Source: an uncultured Chromatiaceae bacterium
GTDB lineage: Bacteria > Pseudomonadota > Gammaproteobacteria > Tenderiales > Tenderiaceae
DNA length: 33,124 nucleotides
Direction: 5' to 3'
Assembly (NCBI GenBank): GCA_947259785.1
Contig: CAMYNQ010000016.1
Span: forward strand, 1-33,124
The position numbers were made by a program, and so were the translations under genes. This document shows, piece by piece, positions 1 through 7,724 of this stretch (within the stretch, counting starts at the first letter, position 1; every line of letters starts with the position of its first letter). The notes below the pieces were generated by a model. It had not been told where the DNA came from. It searched no databases and was given only the letters and a program-made list of their open reading frames with translations.

Positions 1-2
1 TT

Positions 3-659
3 AAACATTGTTTTAAACAAGCAGGCTCAATCAAGGACATGATAGAAAACCTCGGCGTGCCGCACACCGAGATTGATCTGATCTTAGTCAATGGCGAATC
101 AGTCAACTTCAACTATTTAATACAAGACGGCGACCGCATTAGTGTTTATCCCATGTTTGAATCTTTGGATATCACAACCGTCAGTCATTTACGTCCCAAG
201 CCATTACGAGAAACCCGTTTCATACTCGATACCCACCTCGGCCGCCTCGCCGCCTATTTGCGTATGCTCGGTTTCGATAGCCTCTATCGCAACGACTACG
301 ACGACCCAACGCTGGCCAATATTTCTGTCGATGAACAACGAATTCTATTAACGCGTGATTTAAAACTACTGATGCGAAAACAAATCACGCATGGCTATTT
401 TGTCCGTAACATACAACCACAACAGCAGCTGTTGGAAATACTGAGACGATTTGATTTGTCCAAGGCATTGCACCCCTTCAGACGCTGCATGCACTGCAAT
501 GGCGAAATCAGCGCAGTGGATAAACAAGCAATAGCGTCACAGCTAATGCCGCGTACCAAGTCATTCTATAACGAATTTTGGCAATGCGCGCAGTGTCAAA
601 AAGTTTATTGGCAAGGCAGCCACTATCGTCGCATGCAGCAACTCATTGCCTCGCTTTAA
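3..659 (+). CDS. Mut7-C RNase domain protein with N-terminal ubiquitin-like domain (5' truncated by window)
   Basis: The reading frame is open to the left edge, so this is the 3' part of a gene. An ATG at 39 lies inside a conserved-looking segment and is probably not the start. The first ~50 residues (IENLGVPHTEIDLILVNG, then a DGDRISVYP stretch) look like the MoaD/ThiS-like ubiquitin fold that precedes Mut7-C domains. The Mut7-C RNase region follows: RFILDTHLGRLAAYLRMLGFD, then the acidic LTRD segment typical of this PIN-like fold. Near the C-terminus two CxxC pairs (CMHC and CAQC) suggest a zinc ribbon. The expected role is a metal-dependent ribonuclease; the substrate is unknown. It is transcribed towards, and converges on, the sdh operon. 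Confidence 0.85.
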   Translation, partial: KHCFKQAGSIKDMIENLGVPHTEIDLILVNGESVNFNYLIQDGDRISVYPMFESLDITTVSHLRPKPLRETRFILDTHLGRLAAYLRMLGFDSLYRNDYDDPTLANISVDEQRILLTRDLKLLMRKQITHGYFVRNIQPQQQLLEILRRFDLSKALHPFRRCMHCNGEISAVDKQAIASQLMPRTKSFYNEFWQCAQCQKVYWQGSHYRRMQQLIASL

Positions 660-666
660 GCCGGAT

Positions 667-831
667 TTAACGGCCGATATGCTCCACAGGTAATTCAAGT
701 CGCTTGGCAACAGCTTCCCAAAGGTTCATCGGACCAGCTTCTTCTTTATATTGCTGACTTATGGTTTGATAAATAGTCAGCTGAGTTTTCAGTCTGCGGT
801 GGATGTCGCCGTGAATCCTGTGGTGATTCAA
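667..831 (-). CDS. Possible small protein (~54 aa) downstream of ygfX, start uncertain
   Basis: On the minus strand, after the ygfX stop, a frame stays open to TAA at 667-669. It reads like real protein, ending with PMNLWEAVAKRLELPVEHIGR-type sequence. The only upstream start in a sensible place is TTG at 831. An internal ATG would give just the last ~20 residues. No convincing Shine-Dalgarno sequence precedes the TTG, and I recognise no family. It may be a real last gene of the sdh operon, or the degraded tail of a former gene. Composition is charged and helical, with no membrane segment. Confidence 0.25.
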   Translation of the reverse strand: MNHHRIHGDIHRRLKTQLTIYQTISQQYKEEAGPMNLWEAVAKRLELPVEHIGR

Positions 832-860
832 ATTAAAAAAACAACAATTAATTGATATTA

Positions 861-1328
861 TTATATGCCTTCAGGCAAAGCCCTGCCCCCATGCTGCCTT
901 AACTTGGCACTCAATCGACGAAAGGTCGTGCTATCCACACCATCAGGCATAATCACTACTGGCAACATCCGCCCGCCCTGCTCTGGTTTGAAATTGAGCA
1001 CAATCAACCAGGGATTGACGAAACTACTGCCCACTAGTTTAGCCATGATCGTTTCACCCGTTGCAGTATTAAGCTGCCATTGGTTCTGGTCCTGCCAGGT
1101 CAAATTAATCACTGCTCGCTTGCTGGTTTTCAACAAGTATTGACGTATGTGATTGATAAAACCAACCACCAGTGCCGCTACAACAATCAGTTTGGCCAAC
1201 AGGTTGAGATCAAAACTCCAAAGCCAGTAAAACGCGCCGAGGTACATGAACAGCAAGGCGCCGTTAAGGATGAATGAGGTCTTGAGGGTGATTCTAAACG
1301 GTACTGCGAACTTGGCTGATGATGTCAT
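861..1328 (-). CDS. ygfX: YgfX/CptA family inner-membrane protein
   Basis: A 155-residue protein with two adjacent transmembrane helices near residues 18-60 (FILNGALLFMYLGAFYWLW, then LIVVAALVVGFI). A soluble C-terminal domain with a KLVGSSFVNPWLIVLNF core follows. This is the YgfX (CptA) architecture. In E. coli, YgfX is the partner encoded with SdhE (CptB) and has been described as a toxin acting on cytoskeletal proteins; that role is debated. The start overlaps the end of sdhE by 35 bases, the usual ygfX-sdhE arrangement, which implies translational coupling. I infer the family from context plus topology rather than from a strong motif. Confidence 0.75.
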   Translation of the reverse strand: MTSSAKFAVPFRITLKTSFILNGALLFMYLGAFYWLWSFDLNLLAKLIVVAALVVGFINHIRQYLLKTSKRAVINLTWQDQNQWQLNTATGETIMAKLVGSSFVNPWLIVLNFKPEQGGRMLPVVIMPDGVDSTTFRRLSAKLRQHGGRALPEGI

Positions 1329-1554
1329 TAAGGCTCTCGTCCTGCGGTGATGCTTGCAACATGAGACATTCCAATAATTCCTGATCTTGCAGGTCCAGCA
1401 ACAGATGGAATTTATGTTGATCTTCGGCGCTTAGGCCATCGTAAACATTCTCAACAAAGGGTTGCAGCAACAGATCCAACTCTAACATGCCGCGGCGGCA
1501 GCGCCATTGTAGGCGAGCCTTTTCCGTGGCGCTTTCTTCTGCGCTTGAGTTCAT
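1294..1554 (-). CDS. sdhE: SdhE, FAD assembly factor for succinate dehydrogenase
   Basis: A small (86 aa) helical protein with the hallmark RRGMLELD segment (residues ~20-27). It contains the RGxxE motif that SdhE/Sdh5 proteins need to promote covalent FAD attachment to SdhA. Length and the C-terminal acidic/leucine-rich pattern fit the family. Its start codon overlaps the sdhB stop by one base, so it belongs to the sdh operon, next to its client gene. The 3' end overlaps ygfX. The alternative name is CptB, putative antitoxin of the CptA/YgfX pair. Confidence 0.93.
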   Translation of the reverse strand: MNSSAEESATEKARLQWRCRRGMLELDLLLQPFVENVYDGLSAEDQHKFHLLLDLQDQELLECLMLQASPQDESLNDIISQVRSTV

Positions 1555-2246
1555 CAGGTATTGTTTTTGAGCATGATCTTTTTGATTTCACCTATCGCCT
1601 TGGTTGGATTGAGGCCCTTGGGACAGACGTTGGCGCAATTCATGATGCTATGACAACGGAACAATCTATAAGGCCCTTCTAGTTCTTCCAGACGTTGGGC
1701 GGTAGCCTGGTCTCGACTGTCGGCGATGAAACGATAAGATTGCAGCAAGGCGGCAGGGCCACGGAACTTATCCGGATTCCACCAGAATGATGGGCAGGCC
1801 GTTGAACAACAGCCACACAAAATACACTCATACAGGCCGTCGAGTTTTTCGCGCTCTTCAGGTGATTGACGATACTCTTCTTCCGGCTCTGGGTCATGTA
1901 CGGTCAAATAAGGTTTTACTGAACGATATTGATGATAGAACTGCGTCATATCCACTACCAGGTCACGAATCACGGGTCGGCCTGGAAAAGGACGGACCTC
2001 GACGGGTTCTTTAAGCACCGAAATAGGGGTAATGCAAGCTAAGCCATTAGTACCGTTGATGTTGACCCCGTCTGAACCACATACCCCTTCACCACAGGAG
2101 TGCCTGAAGGAAAAACTTTCATCCTGAGCCTTGATATCCAACAGGGCATCACGCAGCATCATGCCGGCATGCACTTCAACCTCAAACGCCTGCATATAGG
2201 GTTGATCATCGGTCTCAGGATTGTAGCGATAAATAGAAAAACGCAT
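1554..2246 (-). CDS. sdhB: Succinate dehydrogenase iron-sulfur subunit SdhB
   Basis: 230 residues, the usual SdhB length. The N-terminal plant-type ferredoxin domain carries the 2Fe-2S ligands in CGEGVCGSD (C51, C56, D59) and C71. The Asp at the third ligand position is as in E. coli SdhB. The C-terminal domain has CILCGCCSTACP (from C141) for the 4Fe-4S cluster. CHSIMNCANVCPKGLNP supplies further cysteines for the 3Fe-4S and 4Fe-4S clusters. SdhB passes electrons from FAD in SdhA to ubiquinone at the SdhCD membrane anchor. It sits 12 bases after sdhA and overlaps sdhE by one base. Confidence 0.98.
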   Translation of the reverse strand: MRFSIYRYNPETDDQPYMQAFEVEVHAGMMLRDALLDIKAQDESFSFRHSCGEGVCGSDGVNINGTNGLACITPISVLKEPVEVRPFPGRPVIRDLVVDMTQFYHQYRSVKPYLTVHDPEPEEEYRQSPEEREKLDGLYECILCGCCSTACPSFWWNPDKFRGPAALLQSYRFIADSRDQATAQRLEELEGPYRLFRCHSIMNCANVCPKGLNPTKAIGEIKKIMLKNNT

Positions 2247-2258
2247 GACTGATTCTCT

Positions 2259-4028
2259 CTAGTAAACTCGCGCCTTAGGCGGAAATGAATCAACGCTCAA
2301 AGGCTTCATGCGCACCGGCTTGTAATCAAGCTTGCGCCCTTCTTTAAAAAACAGGCTGTGTTTAAGCCAGCGTTCATCGTCACGATCGGGGTAGTCGATG
2401 CGCGAATGGGCACCGCGGCTCTCCTGGCGGGCATGGGCCGAGCAGACTGTCGCCAGGGCAATATCCATCAGATTTTCCAGTTCCAACGCCTCAACTCGCG
2501 CAGTATTGAAGACCTTACTGTGATCTTGCAGACGAGCATCCTTTAGACGTGCCTCCAGAGCAATCACCTTGTCTACCCCTTCTGCTAAAATATCATCCGT
2601 GCGGAACACACCACAGTAGTCTTCCATGGTCTTCTTCAGTTCGTCCTTAAGCTGTCTAACCGATTCACCCTCGCCTTTCTGATCCCAACGGCTCAGACGG
2701 GCCATGGCCTTGTCGACACTGTCACCACTCATTGGCCGGTGATAACGATTTTCTTTGAGGTAATCAATAATGTGATTGCCTGCGGCACGACCAAAGACCA
2801 CAATGTCCAGCAACGAGTTGCCACCGAGACGATTAGCACCATGCACTGAAACACAGGCACATTCACCTACCGCATACAGACCAGAGACGGTCTCTTCGGC
2901 CGTTTGTCCCAGCGGAGCAACCACCTGACCATGACGGTTGGTGGGAATACCACCCATGGTGTAATGCGCCGTTGGGTAAACTGGAATAGCTTCGTTAGCC
3001 GGATCGATATGCAAAAAGGTTTGAATGGTAGAGCGAATACCGGGCAGGCGTTTTTGAATCACATCTGTACCGAGATGATCGAGTTTGAGCATGACGTGAT
3101 CGGCATTTGGCCCACAGCCACGTCCCTCTTTGACCTCGGTATAAATAGCTCGGCTGACTACATCACGGCTAGCTAAATCTTTTGCATTCGGGGCATAGCG
3201 TTCCATGAAACGCTCGCCGTCTTTATTCAAAAGATATCCACCCTCACCACGCGCGCCTTCGGTAATCAACATACCCTTGCCGGCAATACCGGTAGGATGA
3301 AACTGAAAAAACTCCATGTCCTGTAGTGGAATCCCGGCCCGCAAGGCCATCCCCATGCCGTCGCCGGTGTTGATATGGGCATTGGTATTGGTGCGGAAGA
3401 TCTGTCCTGCTCCGCCGGTGGCCAACAAAGTGGCCTTCGCTTCGATGATCATTGTCTCGCCGGTTTCAATTTCCATCACCACCGCACCGAGAATAGTCCC
3501 CTCGTCATCATAGATCAGATCCAAGGCCAGATACTCATCGAAGAAATGGGTTTTGGCATGAATATTCTGTTGGTATAAAGAATGCAGGATGGCATGTCCG
3601 GTACGGTCAGCCGCGGCACAGGTACGGGCGGCCTGATCACCACCAAAATTCTGACTCTGGCCACCGAATGGCCGTTGGTAGATCTTGCCGTTATCAAGAC
3701 GTGAGAACGGCACTCCGGCATGCTCCAACTCAACCACCAGTCGTGGCGCAGCGCGGCACATGTATTCCACTGCGTCCTGATCGGCCAGATAATCACTGCC
3801 CTTGATGGTGTCGAACATGTGCCAGTGCCAGTTGTCCGGCAGGACATTGGCCAGCGCGGCATTCATACCACCCTGAGCAGCGACCGTATGAGAACGGGTT
3901 GGAAAAACCTTGGATACCACCGCAACATGGGCATCAGCCTGAGCCATTTGCAAGGCAGCGCGCAGGCCACCACCACCGGCACCGATCACCAATGTATCAA
4001 ATCTGCGAACTGGAATTGAACTGCTCAC
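2259..4028 (-). CDS. sdhA: Succinate dehydrogenase flavoprotein subunit SdhA
   Basis: The catalytic subunit of complex II, oxidising succinate to fumarate. The N-terminal FAD-binding Rossmann motif is VIGAGGGGLRAALQ. His47 in SHTVAAQGG is the expected covalent FAD attachment residue. TEGARGEGG and HGANRLGGNSLLD hold active-site Arg/His residues. I chose GTG at 4028 because it overlaps the sdhD stop (TAGTG), has GGGAGG upstream, and gives the normal short leader (VSSSIPVRRFDTLVIG). A longer reading from 4070 would overlap sdhD by 43 bases and add an atypical extension. The resulting 589 residues match family length. The covalent FAD is expected to depend on sdhE in the same operon. Confidence 0.97.
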   Translation of the reverse strand: MSSSIPVRRFDTLVIGAGGGGLRAALQMAQADAHVAVVSKVFPTRSHTVAAQGGMNAALANVLPDNWHWHMFDTIKGSDYLADQDAVEYMCRAAPRLVVELEHAGVPFSRLDNGKIYQRPFGGQSQNFGGDQAARTCAAADRTGHAILHSLYQQNIHAKTHFFDEYLALDLIYDDEGTILGAVVMEIETGETMIIEAKATLLATGGAGQIFRTNTNAHINTGDGMGMALRAGIPLQDMEFFQFHPTGIAGKGMLITEGARGEGGYLLNKDGERFMERYAPNAKDLASRDVVSRAIYTEVKEGRGCGPNADHVMLKLDHLGTDVIQKRLPGIRSTIQTFLHIDPANEAIPVYPTAHYTMGGIPTNRHGQVVAPLGQTAEETVSGLYAVGECACVSVHGANRLGGNSLLDIVVFGRAAGNHIIDYLKENRYHRPMSGDSVDKAMARLSRWDQKGEGESVRQLKDELKKTMEDYCGVFRTDDILAEGVDKVIALEARLKDARLQDHSKVFNTARVEALELENLMDIALATVCSAHARQESRGAHSRIDYPDRDDERWLKHSLFFKEGRKLDYKPVRMKPLSVDSFPPKARVY

Positions 4029-4372
4029 TAGGCTGCTGCGCCTCCCATTAATAAAATACGAATCACCCACAGGGCCATCACCAGCAAACCGACAGCCAGC
4101 AATATCAACAAGCTCAAGCGCAAGGCAAAGGGCTTCACATAATCAAGCAATACATCACGCATACCCACCCAGGCATGGCTTAGCAATGCAATGAAGAATA
4201 GCGTGGTCGCCAATGCCATGGGAGTGGATGACATCCAATCAGACCAATCGGCATATGACTGCGGCACACAAATCAGCATTGTGACAAGAAAATAAATCAG
4301 GAAGCCAGCCAAATAGACGGCACTGATGCGTTGCAACAACCAAGCCTTTAAACCACTCATACGCCAGCTCAC
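4028..4372 (-). CDS. sdhD: Succinate dehydrogenase membrane anchor SdhD
   Basis: A 114-residue hydrophobic protein with three predicted helices, near residues 18-37, 52-70 and 85-110. It carries the SdhD-type signature WLLQRISAVYLAG. A second conserved segment, HAWVGMRDVLLDYVKP, includes a histidine (residue 66) and the acidic/aromatic quinone-site region. It anchors SdhAB and forms the heme b/ubiquinone site with SdhC. The reading from GTG at 4372 overlaps the sdhC stop by four bases. An ATG at 4360 (MSGLKAW) is an equally reasonable start. The stop overlaps the sdhA GTG start. Confidence 0.93.
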   Translation of the reverse strand: MSWRMSGLKAWLLQRISAVYLAGFLIYFLVTMLICVPQSYADWSDWMSSTPMALATTLFFIALLSHAWVGMRDVLLDYVKPFALRLSLLILLAVGLLVMALWVIRILLMGGAAA

Positions 4373-4755
4373 AGAATCATTACCATTGCGATCAATACAC
4401 CAATCACACCCAACACATTAACCACCATGGCACTGCTACGGGCCGTTGCCAGATCGACGCCAATCTCAATGTCCAGCAACAAAAAACGTATTCCGGCAAA
4501 AAAGTGATGCGCCGCCGACCATGCCATCAAAAGCGCCAACAGCTTTATCAAACCATAATCAAACCATGCAGTAACATCGGCAAAGCCCTGCGGGCCTTGC
4601 AAAGAATGTTCAAGCATCCAGATAACAAATGGAATGGAAAGAAATAACAGCACACCGGAGATACGGTGACCGATGGAGGTAATTGCGGTAATTGGCTGCC
4701 GAATTTTCAGCAGATTAAGATTGACCGGTCTTGTGTCAGGGTTATTATTTATCAT
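4369..4755 (-). CDS. sdhC: Succinate dehydrogenase cytochrome b556 subunit SdhC
   Basis: The first gene of the sdh operon, 128 residues with three membrane helices. The family signature RPVNLNLLKIRQPITAITSI is followed by GHRISGVLL (quinone-site Ser/Arg at about 31-33). HHFFAGIRFLLLD contains the axial heme b histidine (H83/H84, as H84 in E. coli SdhC). The order sdhC-sdhD-sdhA-sdhB is the proteobacterial standard. It is divergent from ygfZ across a 127-base intergenic region that holds the likely sdh promoter. Confidence 0.96.
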   Translation of the reverse strand: MINNNPDTRPVNLNLLKIRQPITAITSIGHRISGVLLFLSIPFVIWMLEHSLQGPQGFADVTAWFDYGLIKLLALLMAWSAAHHFFAGIRFLLLDIEIGVDLATARSSAMVVNVLGVIGVLIAMVMIL

Positions 4756-4785
4756 ACAAGCTCATATCAGTGTATCCGAGTGCCG

Positions 4786-4815
4786 ATATTAATCCAACAT
4801 TACTTCTATTGCCAA
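4786..4815 (-). promoter_or_regulatory. Putative sigma70 promoter of the sdh operon
   Basis: On the minus strand, TTGGCA (4815-4810) is followed after 18 bases by TAATAT (4791-4786). This is about 30 bases upstream of the sdhC ATG. It is a good sigma70-like pair in the only upstream gap of the operon. Seen by eye only; no mapped transcription start is available. Confidence 0.5.
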
Positions 4816-4882
4816 GACTACGCTATTATTCACTCCGTGGTCGAGATAGACCCTTAATTTCCATACAATAAAGAAGCCCATC

Positions 4883-5851
4883 ATGAATGAATTTGAAGCC
4901 GTTTTAAATACTGACGTTGTTGCCAAATTAGACGATTACGGTTTGATTAAGGTCGAAGGTGACGATGCTGAGACTTTTTTGCATGCACAATTCACCAATG
5001 ATTTGCAGCAAGGCGTTAGCGAAGCTACTAGTCAGCTTAGCGCCTATTGCAACCCCAAGGGGCGCATCCTTACCTTGTTTCGCATTTTTAAAGCCAATAA
5101 CGCCTTTTACCTAAGCATGCCGCGTGAACTGGTTGAGGCAACACACAAACGCCTGAGCATGTTTGTGCTCATGTCAAAGGTAACGCTGACAGATGAAGGA
5201 GACAATGTCAGTCAACTTGGGGTGTCAGGTCCAAACATAGAACAGAAGCTAATGGCTTTGGTTGGTCAGCCGCCAGAAGCGGTAGACCAAGTGGTAACAA
5301 ACGAAAACATCAGCGTCATCTGCATTCCCGGGCCACATCAACGCTTCCAGATTATCGGCCCGGCAAAAGAGATTAAGTCACTCAACAATAAACTGGGCAC
5401 CTTTGTTAGCGAAGTTTCGGCCAATGCATGGCAACTGCTCGACATTCACTCGGCTGTCCCAGTCATCAAGCAAGCCAATGTTGAGGCCTTTGTTCCACAA
5501 ATGGTCAATCTTCAGGCCATTAATGGCCTGAGCTTCAAAAAGGGCTGTTATCCCGGTCAAGAAGTGGTCGCCCGTATGCAATATCTAGGCAAGTTGAAAC
5601 GACGTATGTATCTAGCCCATAGCGATGATGAAGCAGTAGCCCAACCTGGCGACAGTATCTTTGTTATTGCCGATGAACCACGTAAAACCGGCACCGTGGT
5701 GATTGCACAGCCCGCCCCTACTGGCGGCAGCGACCTGCTCATCGTGGTAGAAATTGAATCTGCCGAAAACCAGACACTTCACCTAGACGAAGAGATGAAC
5801 ACTACTCTGGCGCTCAAACCCCTGCCTTACTCACTGGAAAGCTTGAGTTAA
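4883..5851 (+). CDS. ygfZ: Folate-binding Fe-S cluster maintenance protein YgfZ
   Basis: 322 residues, matching YgfZ/GcvT-like proteins. The diagnostic motif KGCYPGQE is at residues 220-227. Its cysteine is essential in E. coli YgfZ, a tetrahydrofolate-dependent factor for maintaining certain Fe-S enzymes and for tRNA methylthiolation by MiaB. The N-terminal half (LHAQFTNDLQQ, CNPKGRILTLFRIF) fits the GcvT-like folate fold. It is divergent from the sdh operon, whose SdhB subunit is an Fe-S protein. The pairing of sdhE/ygfX with ygfZ in one neighbourhood is common in Gammaproteobacteria. Confidence 0.96.
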   Translation: MNEFEAVLNTDVVAKLDDYGLIKVEGDDAETFLHAQFTNDLQQGVSEATSQLSAYCNPKGRILTLFRIFKANNAFYLSMPRELVEATHKRLSMFVLMSKVTLTDEGDNVSQLGVSGPNIEQKLMALVGQPPEAVDQVVTNENISVICIPGPHQRFQIIGPAKEIKSLNNKLGTFVSEVSANAWQLLDIHSAVPVIKQANVEAFVPQMVNLQAINGLSFKKGCYPGQEVVARMQYLGKLKRRMYLAHSDDEAVAQPGDSIFVIADEPRKTGTVVIAQPAPTGGSDLLIVVEIESAENQTLHLDEEMNTTLALKPLPYSLESLS

Positions 5852-5912
5852 GGCAAACAAGGCCGATAGCTAAAGCAACATCCAATAAATAGCTTAATAG
5901 GGGCCAACCTGA

Positions 5913-6761
5913 GTGAACACGGAAGACAAATTCATCGCCACCTTGATGGATGATGTAAGCGAGGGCCAACTGGAATTGCCAACATTACCAGAGGTAGCAC
6001 TTAAGATCAGGAAACTGGTTGATGACCCCATGGTCTCAGCCGACAAGATTGCCACATTAGTAGGGACAGACGCCGCCCTCTCTGCCCGTCTGCTGCAAGT
6101 AGCCAATAGCGCCTTTTTCAAGGGCCTTAACTCGGTAGATAACGTACGCACCGCCGTGGTTCGCCTTGGCGGTGTCTGCGTCCGTAACGTGGTTTCCAGC
6201 CTGGTTATGCAGCAACTCTATCAGGCCAACCAGATGGGCCCCATTAAAAAAGACCTGCTCAACATTTGGATACACGGGGCCAGGGTTGCCGCCATTAGCC
6301 AGGTGCTGGCCAAACGTTTTACCAAACTTAATGCCGACGAAGCCATGCTGGCCGGGCTAATCCACAACATCGGCATGCTACCTATACTCAAGCGCGCAGT
6401 GAAATCACCGGAAATAATCGAGGATAAAGTGATGCTTTATCGCATCATCGACAAACTTCATCCCGAAATTGGCCGCTTGATTCTTGAAGAGTGGCACTTT
6501 CCAGCGCAGCTTATTCAAGTGGCCGCCGAACATGAAGACCTGAGTCGTAACCCAGGGCCCGAAGCTGATTTTACAGATGTTGTAATGGTTGCCAATTTGC
6601 ACAGTTATATGGGCAAAGCCAACAATAAATTCAGCTCAGTGGACTGGAATGAAATACCGGCTTTTGAAAAACTCGGATTGACCCCAGAACAAAGCGTTAA
6701 CGCTCTGGCCGAGGCCCAAGCCGATATCAACCAAATACAAAAAATAATATCAGGACAATAA
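5913..6761 (+). CDS. HDOD domain protein, paralogue 1 (degenerate HD pair)
   Basis: A 282-residue, essentially single-domain HDOD protein. Landmarks are LPTLPEVALKIRKLV (23-36), ARLLQVANSAFF, VRLGGVCVRNVVSS, H121 in WIHGARVAAIS, and LIHNIG (149-154). The HD dyad is H151-N152 instead of His-Asp, so metal-dependent phosphohydrolase activity is unlikely. HDOD proteins are generally non-catalytic signalling or regulatory scaffolds, often near chemotaxis or c-di-GMP genes. The start is GTG at 5913 with AGGGG about 10 bases upstream. The gene aligns almost gap-free through the first 160 residues with the next gene, so the two arose by tandem duplication. No signal peptide or membrane segment is seen. 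Confidence 0.9.
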   Translation: MNTEDKFIATLMDDVSEGQLELPTLPEVALKIRKLVDDPMVSADKIATLVGTDAALSARLLQVANSAFFKGLNSVDNVRTAVVRLGGVCVRNVVSSLVMQQLYQANQMGPIKKDLLNIWIHGARVAAISQVLAKRFTKLNADEAMLAGLIHNIGMLPILKRAVKSPEIIEDKVMLYRIIDKLHPEIGRLILEEWHFPAQLIQVAAEHEDLSRNPGPEADFTDVVMVANLHSYMGKANNKFSSVDWNEIPAFEKLGLTPEQSVNALAEAQADINQIQKIISGQ

Positions 6762-6800
6762 GTTAGCTATGCTTTCTAAACCTTAACCTGAGGACTTGTT

Positions 6801-7640
6801 GTGGAATTGGAAAACCAATTAATGTCGAAGTTTCTCGATGACATTAACAACAACCGCATCAATCTTCCCACCCTGCCCGAGGTCGCCCTAAAGGTCAGGG
6901 AGGTTGTTCAAAATCCCGACTCGTCTGCCGCCAAAATCGCCATCACCATCGGCGCTGACCCGGTAATGGCAGCCAAGTTACTACAAGTGGCCAATAGTGC
7001 GCTCTACCGTGCCAGTTTGCCAATCGAAAACCTGCAGCATGCCATTTCCAGACTAGGCCAAACTGTGGTTCGAAATATTGTCACCAGCATGGTGATGGAG
7101 CAGCTTTACCAAAAAGGCGCTCACCCCTCAGTTGATAAACACCTAAAAAAGCTGTGGTTGCATAGCACCAGAGTGGCTGCCATCAGCATGATACTGGCGC
7201 GCAAGTTCACCAAGCTAAAACCAGATCAGGCCATGCTGGCCGGGCTGATTCACGATATTGGCGCCATCCCGGTCTACATGGAAGCCGCCAACATCCCCGA
7301 ACTTGCTGATGAAGAAGTTCTGCAAAGCGTAGTTGGCAGGCTCCACAACCTAATCGGCACCACCATCCTGGATGACTGGAACTTCCCTCAGGAGATGATT
7401 GACGTGGTTTCTAATCACGAAGACCTGAACTATGACTCAGGCGACAGTGTTGATTATGTCGATGTAGTCACTGTGGCCAATATTCTCAGCCATATCGGTA
7501 CACATCACCCCTTGACCAAGCGCGACTGGACAGAGGCATCCGCCTTCAAAAAGCTGGGGCTGACACCCGAGGAAAGTATCGGTGTAATCGAAGAGGCTGA
7601 GGAAGAAGTCAACATGATTCAGAACATGTTCCGAAGTTAG
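6801..7640 (+). CDS. HDOD domain protein, paralogue 2
   Basis: 279 residues, a tandem paralogue of the preceding gene: LPTLPEVALKVREVV, AAKLLQVANSALY, RLGQTVVRNIVTSMVMEQLYQ, H121, and KFTKLKPDQAMLAGLIHDIG. Here the canonical H151-D152 pair is kept, unlike paralogue 1. The GTG start at 6801 has GAGGA seven bases upstream. Only 39 bases separate the two genes, so they are probably co-transcribed. The pair ends at a strong terminator shared with lysS. The role is inferred to be regulatory; the partner is unknown, though a receiver and a chemoreceptor-like gene lie ~3 kb away. Confidence 0.9.
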   Translation: MELENQLMSKFLDDINNNRINLPTLPEVALKVREVVQNPDSSAAKIAITIGADPVMAAKLLQVANSALYRASLPIENLQHAISRLGQTVVRNIVTSMVMEQLYQKGAHPSVDKHLKKLWLHSTRVAAISMILARKFTKLKPDQAMLAGLIHDIGAIPVYMEAANIPELADEEVLQSVVGRLHNLIGTTILDDWNFPQEMIDVVSNHEDLNYDSGDSVDYVDVVTVANILSHIGTHHPLTKRDWTEASAFKKLGLTPEESIGVIEEAEEEVNMIQNMFRS

Positions 7641-7680
7641 TTAACTCTTAAACAAAAATTATAACTATCTGACCAATAAA

Positions 7681-7703
7681 AAACCGGCCATTTCAGCCGG
7701 TTT
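7681..7703. terminator. Bidirectional intrinsic terminator (HDOD pair / lysS)
   Basis: AAACCGGC (7681-7688) and GCCGGTTT (7696-7703) form a perfect 8-bp stem with a 7-base loop. It has an A-run before it and TTTATTTATT after it, between two convergent genes. Confidence 0.85.
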
Positions 7704-7724
7704 ATTTATTGCATTGATTAAACC

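Noticed and set aside
861-1554. ygfX/sdhE as a classical toxin-antitoxin defence module
   Set aside because: Although named CptAB in some databases, the operon context with sdhCDAB and the RGxxE motif point to FAD insertion into SdhA as the primary role.
2259-4070. Longer sdhA reading with 14 extra N-terminal residues
   Set aside because: It would overlap sdhD by 43 bases and add a leader not typical of SdhA; the GTG at 4028 overlaps the sdhD stop and has a GGGAGG site.
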